From CAYZUE01 sp964481825 (GTDB lineage: Archaea > Hydrothermarchaeota > Hydrothermarchaeia > Hydrothermarchaeales > JALUUU01), in the NCBI GenBank assembly GCA_964481825.1, contig CAYZUE010000006.1:1-43689 (forward strand): a stretch of DNA of 43,689 bases, given 5' to 3'. The notes beneath the pieces were generated by a model. The model was not told the origin of the DNA. It made no database searches and saw nothing but the letters and a program-made list of their open reading frames with translations. A program made the position numbers and the translations under genes. Positions 24,673 to 33,922 of the stretch are shown here, one piece after another (the stretch's first letter is position 1; every line of letters starts with the position of its first letter).

Positions 24673-25532
24673 ACTCATTAAAACAACGATATACTGAAAA
24701 TCGTAATAGTCTATTAGTAAAAACAAAACTAATTTTGAGTGAAAACAATATAATTCCAAAAAAATATGCTAGTCAAAACTTTGTAATCGATTCTGATGTA
24801 CTCAGGAGACAGATAGATTATGCAAATATAGAAGAAGATGAAATAATTTTAGAAATTGGAACTGGAATTGGTAATTTAACGAAGATGCTTCTGGAAGTAC
24901 CAAATCAAATAAGAGCTATTGAAAAAGATCCTGAAATGGTTAAAATTATAAAAAAAAGATTTCCAAATAAAAATAATCTCAGATTAACTCAGGGTGATGT
25001 TTTAAAGATAAAACTTCCAGAATTTGACAAGGTAATTTCGAATATCCCGTACTCAATATCATCACCACTAACTTTTATGCTATTACAAAGGTCTTTTAAG
25101 AAAGCTGTAATAATGTACCAAAAAGAATTTGCTAATAGATTGGTTGCATTACCGGGAACTAGCGAATATTCAAGGCTTTCAGTTTCAATTGATTATTATG
25201 CATCTGTTAAACTATTGGAGATTTTACCTTCAACATCATTCTATCCCCAGCCAAAAGTGAATTCTGCCTTGGTGGAAATTTCACCAAAGCAACCGGCGTT
25301 TAAAGTTAATGAAATTATGTTTTTTAATGTACTTAGAGCTTTATTTAGTCATCGTGGAAAAACATTAAAAAATGCAATAGTGGACTCTAGATTAATCAGA
25401 AGTAAAAAGAAAGAGGGCAGAAAAATCTTGGGAGATTATTTAGATGATACAACTCTTAAAAGAAGGGTGTTCCAACTAAAACCAAAGGAAATAGCAGAGA
25501 TAACAAATACCCTTGAAGGAGAAATTACTTGA
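24669..25532 (+). CDS. ksgA: rRNA adenine N6,N6-dimethyltransferase (KsgA/Dim1)
   Basis: Dimethylates two adjacent adenines near the 3' end of 16S rRNA. 287 residues: SQNFVIDSDVL before motif I LEIGTGIGNLTKML, then the AIEKD acidic motif and the catalytic NIPYSISSPL. The C-terminal rRNA-binding helical domain contains FSHRGKTLKNAI. The start is GTG at 24669, overlapping the DUF655 stop; the end overlaps hemK2 as TTGA. The chain of overlaps implies translational coupling. Confidence 0.95.
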   Translation: MNSLKQRYTENRNSLLVKTKLILSENNIIPKKYASQNFVIDSDVLRRQIDYANIEEDEIILEIGTGIGNLTKMLLEVPNQIRAIEKDPEMVKIIKKRFPNKNNLRLTQGDVLKIKLPEFDKVISNIPYSISSPLTFMLLQRSFKKAVIMYQKEFANRLVALPGTSEYSRLSVSIDYYASVKLLEILPSTSFYPQPKVNSALVEISPKQPAFKVNEIMFFNVLRALFSHRGKTLKNAIVDSRLIRSKKKEGRKILGDYLDDTTLKRRVFQLKPKEIAEITNTLEGEIT

Positions 25533-26110
25533 TATATCGTGGATATTTAATAAAAGTTTTTGAGGGAGTTTACAAACCTTGTGATGACTCATACCTTTTA
25601 GCTGAGAACTTAGAAGTTAAAGAGGATGATCATGTATTAGATATTGGTACTGGATGTGGAATTCAAGGATTAATCGCTTCATCAAAAGCTAGAAAAGTTG
25701 TATCCTCTGACATTTCGAAGAAAGCATTAGCATGTTCATCTCATAACGCCTGGTGTAACAGGGCTGTTAATATCCAATTTATAGAAAGTAATCTATTTAG
25801 TAACATAGAGGGAATATTTGATTTAATATCGTTTAATCCACCCTATCTTCCTACGAGTAAAAAGGATAAAGATTTTGAAGACAGACAGGTATGGGACGGA
25901 GGTAAAGATGGATTACAAGTAATTTCTGAATTTATTAAAAACGTAAAAAAATATCTTAACCCCAAAGGAAGAATAAAGATAGTGACTTCATCAATTGGGG
26001 GCATAGAAGAGACAATTCAAATGTTTAATAAGGCAGGCCTCAAATCCAAAGTAGCAAAAAGCCAACGTTTTTTTTATGAAGAACTAGCAATTATTGATGC
26101 TTATTTGTAA
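25529..26110 (+). CDS. HemK2/Mtq2-type class I methyltransferase
   Basis: 193 residues with motif I DIGTGCGIQGL and the catalytic NPPYLP. It begins YRGYLIKVFEGVYKPCDDSYLL, typical of the archaeal/eukaryotic HemK2 (N6AMT1/Mtq2) group that methylates the GGQ glutamine of release factor aRF1. The partner Trm112-like activator is not visible here. The start is TTG at 25529 within the ksgA stop. Confidence 0.87.
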   Translation: MIYRGYLIKVFEGVYKPCDDSYLLAENLEVKEDDHVLDIGTGCGIQGLIASSKARKVVSSDISKKALACSSHNAWCNRAVNIQFIESNLFSNIEGIFDLISFNPPYLPTSKKDKDFEDRQVWDGGKDGLQVISEFIKNVKKYLNPKGRIKIVTSSIGGIEETIQMFNKAGLKSKVAKSQRFFYEELAIIDAYL

Positions 26111-26113
26111 AAA

Positions 26114-26121
26114 TTTATATA
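26114..26121 (+). promoter_or_regulatory. TATA box of the dCTP deaminase gene (probable leaderless transcript)
   Basis: TTTATATA is centred ~28 bp upstream of the ATG at 26146. That distance would place the transcription start at or near the start codon, indicating a leaderless mRNA; no ribosome binding site is visible in between. Confidence 0.55.
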
Positions 26122-26145
26122 GTCAACAAAATATCTTTTCTGAAT

Positions 26146-26730
26146 ATGATTCTTTCTGATAGAGATATAAAAAAATATTTAGATAGTGGTAAAATCACTG
26201 TTGAACCTCTTAACGATCGAAACCTTCAGATACAACCATCTTCAATAGACTTACGACTTGGAAAGTATTTCAAAATATTTCACCATATGAAGAAGGCTTA
26301 CATAGACCCGTTGAAGGATAATGCAGACGAATATACTGAACTATTTGAGATAAAAGGACATGATCCTTTTATACTACATCCTAAAGAGTTTGTTTTAGGA
26401 TGTACTAAAGAGCGAATCTCTATTAGTGACGATCTTGTTGCAAGAGTGGAGGGAAGAAGTAGTCTTGGTAGACTAGCCTTGTTAGTTCATGCTACCGCAG
26501 GCTATGTGGACCCAGGATTTTGCGGCAATCTGACACTTGAACTCTCAAATGTAGGTAAGATGCCTATTGCATTATACCCTGGCATGCGCATTTGTCAATT
26601 AAGTTTTAGTAAAATTTCAACAAAAGCAGATATGCCTTATGGGCATCCTAAAAGAGATAGTAAATATCAAAATCAAAAAGGACCTACAAACAGCAGAATA
26701 CACCTAGATAAAGATTTTAAAAAGGGATAG
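26146..26730 (+). CDS. dcd: dCTP deaminase (possibly bifunctional dCTP deaminase/dUTPase)
   Basis: 194 residues of the trimeric dUTPase-like fold. Signatures: QPSSIDLRLG (30-39), VEGRSSLGRLAL (101-112), HATAGYVDPGFCGNLTLEL with the catalytic E132, and KYQNQKGPTNSR near the C terminus. It makes dUTP, or dUMP if bifunctional as in Methanocaldococcus, for thymidylate synthesis. Sequence alone does not separate the two forms. Confidence 0.92.
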   Translation: MILSDRDIKKYLDSGKITVEPLNDRNLQIQPSSIDLRLGKYFKIFHHMKKAYIDPLKDNADEYTELFEIKGHDPFILHPKEFVLGCTKERISISDDLVARVEGRSSLGRLALLVHATAGYVDPGFCGNLTLELSNVGKMPIALYPGMRICQLSFSKISTKADMPYGHPKRDSKYQNQKGPTNSRIHLDKDFKKG

Positions 26731-26731
26731 C

Positions 26732-26739
26732 TTTATATA
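26732..26739 (+). promoter_or_regulatory. TATA box of rpl10e
   Basis: TTTATATA lies 41-48 bp upstream of the rpl10e ATG, just after the dcd stop codon, giving a short leader that contains TTAGGAGAG as ribosome binding site. Confidence 0.5.
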
Positions 26740-26779
26740 TCCTAGTATATATGGGAAAAAGGGACTGTTAGGAGAGAAA

Positions 26780-27307
26780 ATGGGAATTAAACCTGCAAGA
26801 ATCTATAGGAATCCAAAAGCTAGACTTTACACTAGGAAGGAATACATGAAAGGTACACCTATGTCGAAAATTACAATATTCGACATGGGAGAACTAGATG
26901 CGACTAATACTTTTGAACTTGTATTTTCTTTAGTAGCTAAAGATGGGGGCCAGATTACACATAATGCCCTTGAAGCTGCGAGAATTGCTTCTAACAGGCA
27001 CATGATTAAGAATATTGGTAGAAAAGGTTATTATTTAAAAATTCGGGTATTTCCTCATGTAGTTTTAAGAGAAAATAAACAAGCAACTGGCGCTGGTGCA
27101 GATAGGGTATCTGATGGAATGCGTAGAGCATTTGGAAAGTCTGTGAGTCTAGGTGCAAATGTTAAAAAGGGACAACGCATTATAACCATTGGAACAAATA
27201 TTCAAAATATTGGATACGTAAAGGATTCTTTAAAACGCGCATCTTCAAAAATGCCAATACCCTGCAAGCTGTCAATAGATAAAGGGGAAGAATTAATTAA
27301 AAGTTAA
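26780..27307 (+). CDS. rpl10e: Large-subunit ribosomal protein L10e (uL16)
   Basis: 175 residues: PARIYRNPKARLYTRKEYMKG at the start, SNRHMIKNIGRKGYYLKIRVFPHVVLRENK in the middle and GADRVSDGMRRAFGK, all hallmarks of archaeal L10e/uL16. It helps position tRNA near the peptidyl-transferase centre. The length is normal. Confidence 0.96.
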   Translation: MGIKPARIYRNPKARLYTRKEYMKGTPMSKITIFDMGELDATNTFELVFSLVAKDGGQITHNALEAARIASNRHMIKNIGRKGYYLKIRVFPHVVLRENKQATGAGADRVSDGMRRAFGKSVSLGANVKKGQRIITIGTNIQNIGYVKDSLKRASSKMPIPCKLSIDKGEELIKS

Positions 27308-27332
27308 ATGTTACTTCTAATGTAACAAAATC

Positions 27333-27340
27333 TTTTTATA
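27333..27340 (+). promoter_or_regulatory. TATA-like promoter of the XRE regulator gene
   Basis: TTTTTATA lies ~40 bp upstream of the ATG at 27378, with AAGGAAA as a possible ribosome binding site between them. Confidence 0.4.
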
Positions 27341-27377
27341 CTCCCTTATCCCACATACATTTTCAAGGAAATAAAAA

Positions 27378-27803
27378 ATGTATGATGTTGAGGAAGAATA
27401 TTGTAAATACCTGAAACAATTAGGTGGAAGAATAATTTCTTCGGATAAACCCATTGGAGAAATAAGGGAAGCACGGGTTTCAATGGGGATTACTCAAGAT
27501 GAACTTGGAAGATTAATGGGTGTTAGAAGAGAAACTATATCGCGAATAGAGACCGGTGCGATAAATCCTACCTTCACTTTTATCAACAAATTTTGTAGAA
27601 CCATTACTGTGGCTAAAATTGTTAGAGATTTTCAAGCTATTCGAGAAGTGTACAAACTTGATGGTAAGGATGTACCCTCAATTTCTAGGGGTATATTAAA
27701 ACCTTATTTCGATATCCCCGCTGGTGAATTAGATATTATATTTAAGATTGGAGTGAGGGGATACCAAAAATCTAGAAATAAAATAATAAAGAATATGAAA
27801 TGA
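27378..27803 (+). CDS. XRE-family helix-turn-helix regulator
   Basis: 141 residues. The HTH_3 domain covers ~25-80: IREARVSMGITQDELGRLMG, VRRETISRIETGAINPT. A C-terminal ~60-residue part (a GILKPYFDIPAG-like segment) is of unknown function and may sense a ligand or oligomerise. The gene ends only ~12 bp before ppsA, so it probably shares a transcript with PEP synthase and may regulate it; this is inference from spacing. Confidence 0.75.
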   Translation: MYDVEEEYCKYLKQLGGRIISSDKPIGEIREARVSMGITQDELGRLMGVRRETISRIETGAINPTFTFINKFCRTITVAKIVRDFQAIREVYKLDGKDVPSISRGILKPYFDIPAGELDIIFKIGVRGYQKSRNKIIKNMK

Positions 27804-27815
27804 GAGGTGTTTTAT

Positions 27816-30074
27816 TTGGCAATAATGTGGTTTAGTGATTTGAACAAAACTGATATTGATGTAGCTGGAGGTAAAGGGGCAAATTTAGGGGAATTAGTAA
27901 GAGCGGGACTGCCAGTACCTCCTGGTTTTGTAGTAACAGCTGACTTATATAATGAAATCCTTGTGAAAAATGGGATGGATAATGAAATTAAAGATATACT
28001 TGAAAAAGTTAATGTTGATGATTCAAAGGCCTTAAAAAATTCGTCTAAAAAGATACGGAAATTATTAAAAAATATGGAAGTTCCAAAGGAGATACAATCT
28101 GAAATATTAAAGAATTATAAAAAACTATGCTCATCTAAAAGTAGTAACTGCTTAGTAGCAGTTAGAAGCTCTGCAACTGCAGAGGATCTTCCGGGGGCAA
28201 GTTTTGCTGGCCAACAAGAGACTTTTTTAAATGTGAATGAAGGTGGAATAACTAATAGTATTAAGGAATGTTGGTCTTCACTTTATACTTCCAGAGCGAT
28301 TTTTTATCGAGAAAAGAAGGGATTCAAACATGAGGATGTTTCAATCGCAGTAGTAATTCAACGAATGATTAATGCAGATAAATCCGGGGTAATGTTCACT
28401 GTTCACCCTGCCACAGGGGAAAAAGACAAACTCATCTTAGAATCAAATTGGGGATTGGGTGAATCCGTTGTATCAGGTGTGGTTACACCAGATCATTATG
28501 TTATTGATAAAATAGCTGAAAAAATTATTACAAAGGAAATTATGAATAAAGAGAGTATGATTGTAAGGTCATCAGCTGATGGTGGAACAATAAGACAGAA
28601 AGTTCCTAAGAATAGGATAAATAAACAAGTACTGAAGGAAGATGAAATAAAAAAACTGGCAGAATTCGGTAAATTAATTGAAAATCACTATGAATTTCCT
28701 CAAGACATAGAATGGGCAATTGAAGGGAATGAAACATATATTCTTCAATCCCGGCCTATAACGGTTTTTTATCAAGATGAGAAAAAAGAGAAAAAATCTA
28801 ATAAAGATGTTTTATTAAAGGGTCTAGCTGTATCTCCAGGGATAGGATCAGGAAAAGTACAAATGATATTTAGTACCGACGAACTTGAAAAAGTAAAGGC
28901 AGGAGATATATTAGTAACCACAATGACCAATCCCGATATGGTTCCAGCAATGAGACGATCTAGTGCCATTGTAACAGAAGAGGGTGGTATGACGTGTCAT
29001 GCAGCGATAGTTTCAAGAGAACTCGGAACCCCTTGTATAGTTGGTACTTCAGATGCAACAAAAGTACTCTCAAACGGAGATGAGATTACAGTTGATGGAT
29101 CAAGAGGGATAGTATACAAAGGCATTACAAAGATAAAAGATAATAAACTTCAGGACCGAGGATCTATAACAGCTCCCTATATAGTAACTGGTACAGAGAT
29201 TAAAACAAACATTTCAATACCTGATATTGCCCATAAAATTGCACCTTCAGCTGATGGTGTTGGATTGTTAAGAGTAGAACATATGATTTTAGGGATAGGT
29301 AAGCATCCGGTTAAATTCATTCAGGAGAATAATGAAGAAGAACTTATTGAAAAAATTGCAGATGGTGTGAGAACAGTCGCTGAAGCCTTTTATCCCAAAC
29401 CAGTTTGGTATAGAAGCCTTGATGCTCCCACGGATGAGTTTAGATCTTTGGAGGGAGGACAGGATGAACCTATAGAGCATAACCCCATGTTAGGTTGGAG
29501 AGGGATACGGAGGGGATTAGATCAAGAAGAACTATTAATTGCCGAATTTAAGGCTATTAAAAAAGTTATGGATGAAGGATATACTAACATTTGCACGATG
29601 ATTCCTCTTGTAATCAATCCTGAAGAGCTTAGAAGAGCCAAAGAAATAGCTGTTAAAGTGGGATTACAACCACATAAAGAACTTAAATTCGGTATAATGG
29701 TAGAGACTCCTGCTTGTGCTCTGATAATTGAAGACTTTATTAAAGAAGGATTAGATTTTATTAGCTTTGGAACTAATGATCTAACTCAATATACCCTTGC
29801 ATTAGATCGTAATAATGAACGTGTTGCAAAACTCTTTAGCGAAAAACATAAAGGCGTACTAAAATTGATAGAACGCGTTATAAAAAAATGCAAAGAGGCA
29901 GGAGTGGAAACAAGCATATGTGGACAAGCAGGTTCATATCCTGATGTAGTTGAGAAGCTTGTTGGTTTTGGGATTACTAGCGTATCTGCAAATCCAGACG
30001 CAGTTCAGATTGTGAGAGAAACTGTTGCTAGGACAGAAAAACGTTTGCTTCTTGATAGTGCCAGAGGATTATAA
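27816..30074 (+). CDS. ppsA: Phosphoenolpyruvate synthase
   Basis: Converts pyruvate + ATP to PEP + AMP + Pi for gluconeogenesis. About 752 residues with three domains: ATP-grasp (GGKGANLGEL, VRSSATAEDLPGASFAGQQ), phosphohistidine domain (GGMTCHAAIVSRELGTPC, catalytic H395) and PEP/pyruvate barrel (SFGTNDLTQYTLALDR, catalytic C702 in ICGQAGSYP). I choose TTG at 27816 because GAGAGGTG lies seven bases upstream; ATG at 27825 is the alternative. GTG at 27807 lies inside the ribosome binding site. Confidence 0.95.
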   Translation: MAIMWFSDLNKTDIDVAGGKGANLGELVRAGLPVPPGFVVTADLYNEILVKNGMDNEIKDILEKVNVDDSKALKNSSKKIRKLLKNMEVPKEIQSEILKNYKKLCSSKSSNCLVAVRSSATAEDLPGASFAGQQETFLNVNEGGITNSIKECWSSLYTSRAIFYREKKGFKHEDVSIAVVIQRMINADKSGVMFTVHPATGEKDKLILESNWGLGESVVSGVVTPDHYVIDKIAEKIITKEIMNKESMIVRSSADGGTIRQKVPKNRINKQVLKEDEIKKLAEFGKLIENHYEFPQDIEWAIEGNETYILQSRPITVFYQDEKKEKKSNKDVLLKGLAVSPGIGSGKVQMIFSTDELEKVKAGDILVTTMTNPDMVPAMRRSSAIVTEEGGMTCHAAIVSRELGTPCIVGTSDATKVLSNGDEITVDGSRGIVYKGITKIKDNKLQDRGSITAPYIVTGTEIKTNISIPDIAHKIAPSADGVGLLRVEHMILGIGKHPVKFIQENNEEELIEKIADGVRTVAEAFYPKPVWYRSLDAPTDEFRSLEGGQDEPIEHNPMLGWRGIRRGLDQEELLIAEFKAIKKVMDEGYTNICTMIPLVINPEELRRAKEIAVKVGLQPHKELKFGIMVETPACALIIEDFIKEGLDFISFGTNDLTQYTLALDRNNERVAKLFSEKHKGVLKLIERVIKKCKEAGVETSICGQAGSYPDVVEKLVGFGITSVSANPDAVQIVRETVARTEKRLLLDSARGL

Positions 30075-30443
30075 AATGATATATCCTCAGTCTAAGTGTT
30101 CAGAAAATTGCTAATTAAAAAAAAAAACTAGAACGTTAGGGACTTATTATACGCGAATTAATGAGTATAGCCAAAGAAGCTAGGAGTAAGGTATGAGTAG
30201 ACATATCATATTGATTTCAATTTTATTTTTAGTCGACTTAAGCTGGTACTTGGAAAGGGGAGATTCTATCTGAAAAATTAAAAATGTTTAATTCTAAAAT
30301 GATTTATGTCGCTACATCCTAGAAATTAAAACGTAAATATAAGAATATTTAATTCATTAGTAGGGAGATTTGTAAACAGATAATTAAGTTACGGTATAAG
30401 AGATAAAAACCGGAAGAAAATCTGGATTTGGAGTGGAACTGGA
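30075..30443. other. Intergenic region after ppsA, no confident gene
   Basis: About 370 bp of AT-rich DNA. It contains an A11 run (~30118-30128) and one very short hydrophobic reading frame (30193-30273, 26 codons, MSRHIILISILFLVDLSWYL) with AGGAGTAAGGT just before its ATG. I cannot decide whether this is a small membrane peptide or chance. No RNA structure stands out. Confidence 0.35.
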
Positions 30444-30608
30444 ATGGCAAATTGTTTCATTAAGAAATGTGTCACAGATGAGGATATTATTGGTATTGTT
30501 GCTAGTATTTTAAACATTAGAAGACATTTATTTTTTGATAATAATCCCTTAATCAAATTGGATTTATTTGAATCTTCTATGGATGAAGGAATTGTTATAT
30601 TGGAATAA
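30444..30608 (+). CDS. Possible small protein, unknown
   Basis: A 54-residue frame from ATG at 30444, preceded by GGAGTGGA ~5 bases upstream and ending 27 bp before mfnA. It has two N-terminal cysteines (C4, C9), then a plausible amphipathic pattern (DEDIIGIVASILNIRRHLFF) and an acidic end. I recognise no family. Codon pattern is similar to neighbours, but length makes chance possible. Confidence 0.35.
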   Translation: MANCFIKKCVTDEDIIGIVASILNIRRHLFFDNNPLIKLDLFESSMDEGIVILE

Positions 30609-30635
30609 ATTTAAAGAAAATAAATAATTTGCAAA

Positions 30636-31775
30636 ATGAAAGAAGAAGGTATATCGGAAAAAGAGATTTTAAAAATCTTAGAAGCTTCAAAAAAGAAAGA
30701 TCTATCCTACTCTAGGGATAAGATATTAAGTTCAATGTGTACATCACCAAAGGAAATAACAAAAAAGGTTTATAACATTTTCTCTGAGACAAATATTGGA
30801 GACCCTGGACTTTTTGAAGGAACTAGAGACTTAGAAAAAAAAGCGATTAAGATTATTGGTACTCTACTTGGAAACAAAAATCCAGATGGATTTATCCTTA
30901 GTGGTGGAACTGAAGCTAATATCTCTGCTATGTGGGCAGCTAGAAATAGTATGGATAGGAAAAGCCCTGAGATTGTTATTCCTAAAAGCGCTCATTTCTC
31001 TTTTGAAAAAGCCGCTGATTTACTTGGAATAAAATTAATCAAGATACCACTGAAAAATGATCATTCTGTTGATATAGCCCGAATGATTAAGAAAATTAAT
31101 AGTAATACCGTTGCACTGGTAGGTATTGCTGGGAGTACTGAGTATGGGGCAATTGATAACATAGAACTTTTATCAGATACTGCAGTAAAATATGGATTAC
31201 CTCTCCATATTGACGCTGCTTTTGGAGGGTTTGTTATACCTTTTCTAAAAAAACTTGGATATGAAACAAGACCTTTTGATTTCTCGTTAGAAGGTGTGAC
31301 TTCAATAACAGTTGATCCTCACAAAATGGGATTAGCACCAATACCTTGTGGTTGCCTTTTGATTAGGGACAGTGATGTCCTAAAGTCGATTGGAACTTTT
31401 GCTCCGTATCTAACTAAAAAGAGGCATTTCACTATTAGTGGTACCAGAAGCGGTGCCTCTGCAGCAATTGTTTATTCTATGTTAAAAAATTTGGGACAAT
31501 CAGGATACAGGAAAACTGTAAAAAATTGTATGGAGGTTACAATTTATTTATATGACGGGCTATCCCGTTTAGGAATTACAACTTTTAAACCATGGATGAA
31601 TATCCTTGTCTTTAAAGATAATGGTATAAGAAATTCCCTTAGGAATAAAGGATGGATCCTATCTAGAACTCACCTTGGAGAAACACGACTAGTAGTAATG
31701 CCTCACGTTACAATGGATATTGCAAAACAGTTTCTGAAAGATGTCAAGGAATTTCTAGATAAGGAGGTTAAGTAA
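30636..31775 (+). CDS. mfnA: MfnA-type tyrosine/aspartate decarboxylase
   Basis: 379-residue PLP-dependent group II decarboxylase. FILSGGTEANISAMWAARN (86-104) and the PLP-lysine motif VDPHKMG (K230) identify it, and HIDAAFGGFV (191-200) carries the PLP-ring aspartate. In methanogens MfnA makes tyramine for methanofuran and can make beta-alanine for CoA; in Thermococcales the homologue is an aspartate decarboxylase. The substrate cannot be chosen from sequence. The gene is followed after one base by dph2, suggesting co-transcription. Confidence 0.9.
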   Translation: MKEEGISEKEILKILEASKKKDLSYSRDKILSSMCTSPKEITKKVYNIFSETNIGDPGLFEGTRDLEKKAIKIIGTLLGNKNPDGFILSGGTEANISAMWAARNSMDRKSPEIVIPKSAHFSFEKAADLLGIKLIKIPLKNDHSVDIARMIKKINSNTVALVGIAGSTEYGAIDNIELLSDTAVKYGLPLHIDAAFGGFVIPFLKKLGYETRPFDFSLEGVTSITVDPHKMGLAPIPCGCLLIRDSDVLKSIGTFAPYLTKKRHFTISGTRSGASAAIVYSMLKNLGQSGYRKTVKNCMEVTIYLYDGLSRLGITTFKPWMNILVFKDNGIRNSLRNKGWILSRTHLGETRLVVMPHVTMDIAKQFLKDVKEFLDKEVK

Positions 31776-31776
31776 A

Positions 31777-32746
31777 TTGTTTGAAATCGATGTATCCAAA
31801 CTAATGAATAAAATTGTAAAAGAAGGATACACACTTATAGGACTAGAAATACCTGAAGGGATATCAGATAAAACGTCTGAAATCGTTGATGAAATAGGGG
31901 AAAAGACGGGATGTGAAGTAATTGTATCATCAAATCCTTGTTACGGGGCTTGTGATGTAGATGATGTGGGACTTGCAAATCTTGGTTGTGAATCTGTATT
32001 CCACCTGGGACATGAGAGACTCTTAAAAAAAACAAAAATCCCCGTCCATCATATTCGAGTAAAAATGACTGATGATCCCATCCCATTAATACAAAAAAAT
32101 CTTAATAAACTTAATGGAAAAATTGGTTTGCTTACCACAGCTCAGCATATCCATCAAATTAACTTGGTAAAAGAATATCTTAAAAAAAAAGGGTTTGATG
32201 TGATAATTGGCAAACCTCAAGGACGGACGAGATTTTCTGGACATGTACTTGGATGTAGTTTTGCTCCAGCAAGAACTATTTCAGAACAGATTGATATGTT
32301 TGCATTCATAGGAAGTGGAATTTTTCATCCTTTAGGGGTAGCACTAGCAACTAAAAAAAAGATAGTCTCTTTTGACATGGAAACAGGGATTATTCATGAC
32401 ATTGATAAATTACGAGATAGGATTTTAAGGCAAAGATTTGCTCAAATAACACGTACTATAGATGCAAAAACTTTTGGAATATTAATTAGTGAGAAACCGG
32501 GTCAATGTAGGAGAAAACTTGCTTTAGAAGAAAGGAAAAAAAGCATATCTTATATCTCTACGAGAAATAATTCCTGAAAATTTATACCAATTTCGTAAAC
32601 TTGATGCCCTAGTGAGCACAGCATGCCCAAGGATTGCTATTGATGATATTGAACGATACTCTCAACCAATCATTACCCCTTTAGAGTTAAAAATATCTCT
32701 TGGAGAAGTAAGTTGGGACGATTACGCTTTCGATGAGATTTTATAA
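31777..32746 (+). CDS. dph2: Diphthamide synthase Dph2, interrupted by an apparent +1 frameshift
   Basis: Radical-SAM-type enzyme transferring the 3-amino-3-carboxypropyl group from SAM to the aEF-2 histidine. TTG at 31777 follows AAGGAGGT. The first frame (31777-32577) gives 266 residues with cluster ligands C59 (CYGACD) and C160 (LGCSFAPA), then ends in 11 unrelated residues. The expected C-terminal sequence continues in another frame from 32543: AYLISLREIIPENL, then the third ligand C283 in STACPRIAIDD, stopping at 32746. Removing one A from the A7 run at 32536-32542 restores a 322-residue protein of normal length. Sequencing error, true mutation or programmed slippage all remain possible. 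Confidence 0.88.
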
Positions 32747-33349
32747 TTACATTCTTATGTATAATAAAGCTGTAGTTAAAATAAGTAAGCCCCATAATTT
32801 TTTATCCCATTCTATTACTTTAGAACCATCCAAAGGAGGGAAGGGCAATAAATTAAATAATGCAATGAACACATTTATCCTGAATCCAATCCAGCCCACT
32901 ACCTCAATGAGCCCATTGCCAAAAGTTAATAACTGAAAAATAAAGGCTAACACTAAATTTGCTATTGGACCTGCTGCTGAAATAAGACCATTTTGCCTTT
33001 TTGTAATCCCCGATACTTGTCCCCATTTGATAGGTGCTCTTATATAAACTGCACCTGGAGCTGCAAATACAAAACCACCAACAATTGCAAGAACAAACGC
33101 TATTATTAATCCCATATTCCAAATTTTGTATTCTGCCCAACAACCAAATCTCTGTGCAATTGCTTTATGTGACAATTCATGAAAAATAAACGCAGTACCT
33201 ACAGCAATGAGCATAATTGTGAATATAAATAAGAAGTTAGTTCTACCAAATATGGATGCATCTCTCATAATCCATGCAAATACAAATCCAATTACTATAG
33301 CTGAGATCCCAAGATCCTTAAATTCCTTTAATGTGAATTTCATTTTCAT
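32747..33349 (-). CDS. Site-2 protease family membrane metalloprotease (M50)
   Basis: 200 residues with about five or six membrane segments. The zinc motif is HELSH (57-61), and the second motif is NLLPFPPLDG (~166-175), together typical of the compact archaeal S2P group. Such proteases cleave substrates within the membrane, often anti-sigma-like or signal proteins. Its stop codon lies immediately next to the end of dph2, convergently. Confidence 0.88.
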   Translation of the reverse strand: MKMKFTLKEFKDLGISAIVIGFVFAWIMRDASIFGRTNFLFIFTIMLIAVGTAFIFHELSHKAIAQRFGCWAEYKIWNMGLIIAFVLAIVGGFVFAAPGAVYIRAPIKWGQVSGITKRQNGLISAAGPIANLVLAFIFQLLTFGNGLIEVVGWIGFRINVFIALFNLLPFPPLDGSKVIEWDKKLWGLLILTTALLYIRM

Positions 33350-33512
33350 ATACTAATTTTTCATCAATAATAAACATTGTTAAGTTGTATTTTTTTAGTA
33401 CGAAAGAAAATTAGGATAAATTGTATTAAAAAGTTACCCTCATAAATTTTTTTGATAAGAACTTTAAAAAAATAGTAGTTAGAGATTGAGATGTGACATA
33501 AGGGTGGAATAA

Positions 33513-33887
33513 GTGAAAAAAGATGAATTCTATAAACTTTATGAAAATCGTCGTATTACTATACTGAATAAAAATCGTATTAAGATCCCTTGTAATAAAT
33601 GTGGAGGGAAAGGGAAAATTATAGGGATCCCTTGCGATATTAACCAAGAGGAGGATATGAATAAAAAAAAAGATTGTGACGTATGTGGAGGGATAGGAAT
33701 ATTACGCATAAAAATCGAAACTATAAAAAAGGGAATTCCAATACAGTTATTTGTTTGTGAAAAATGCAATGGAACTGGAATTGAATCGCAGAAAGTTTTG
33801 CAACGAGAACACAAGGCGAATAGGAATTTTCTATATCCCATTTCTTGTAATGTGTGCGAGGGTACTGGAATTTTAAAACGTAATTGA
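33513..33887 (+). CDS. DnaJ-type zinc-finger protein lacking a J domain
   Basis: 124 residues with four CxxCxGxG motifs: CNKCGGKG (27-34), CDVCGGIG (55-62), CEKCNGTG (82-89), CNVCEGTG (112-119). These are the zinc-binding repeats of DnaJ, but there is no HPD J domain and no C-terminal substrate domain, and the spacing is looser than in DnaJ. GTG at 33513 follows GGGTGGAA. A zinc-binding, protein- or RNA-binding role is likely; an Hsp70 link is not supported. Confidence 0.75.
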   Translation: MKKDEFYKLYENRRITILNKNRIKIPCNKCGGKGKIIGIPCDINQEEDMNKKKDCDVCGGIGILRIKIETIKKGIPIQLFVCEKCNGTGIESQKVLQREHKANRNFLYPISCNVCEGTGILKRN

Positions 33888-33922
33888 TATTTATTTAATA
33901 AAGTGGATTTTTTCTGTATTTG

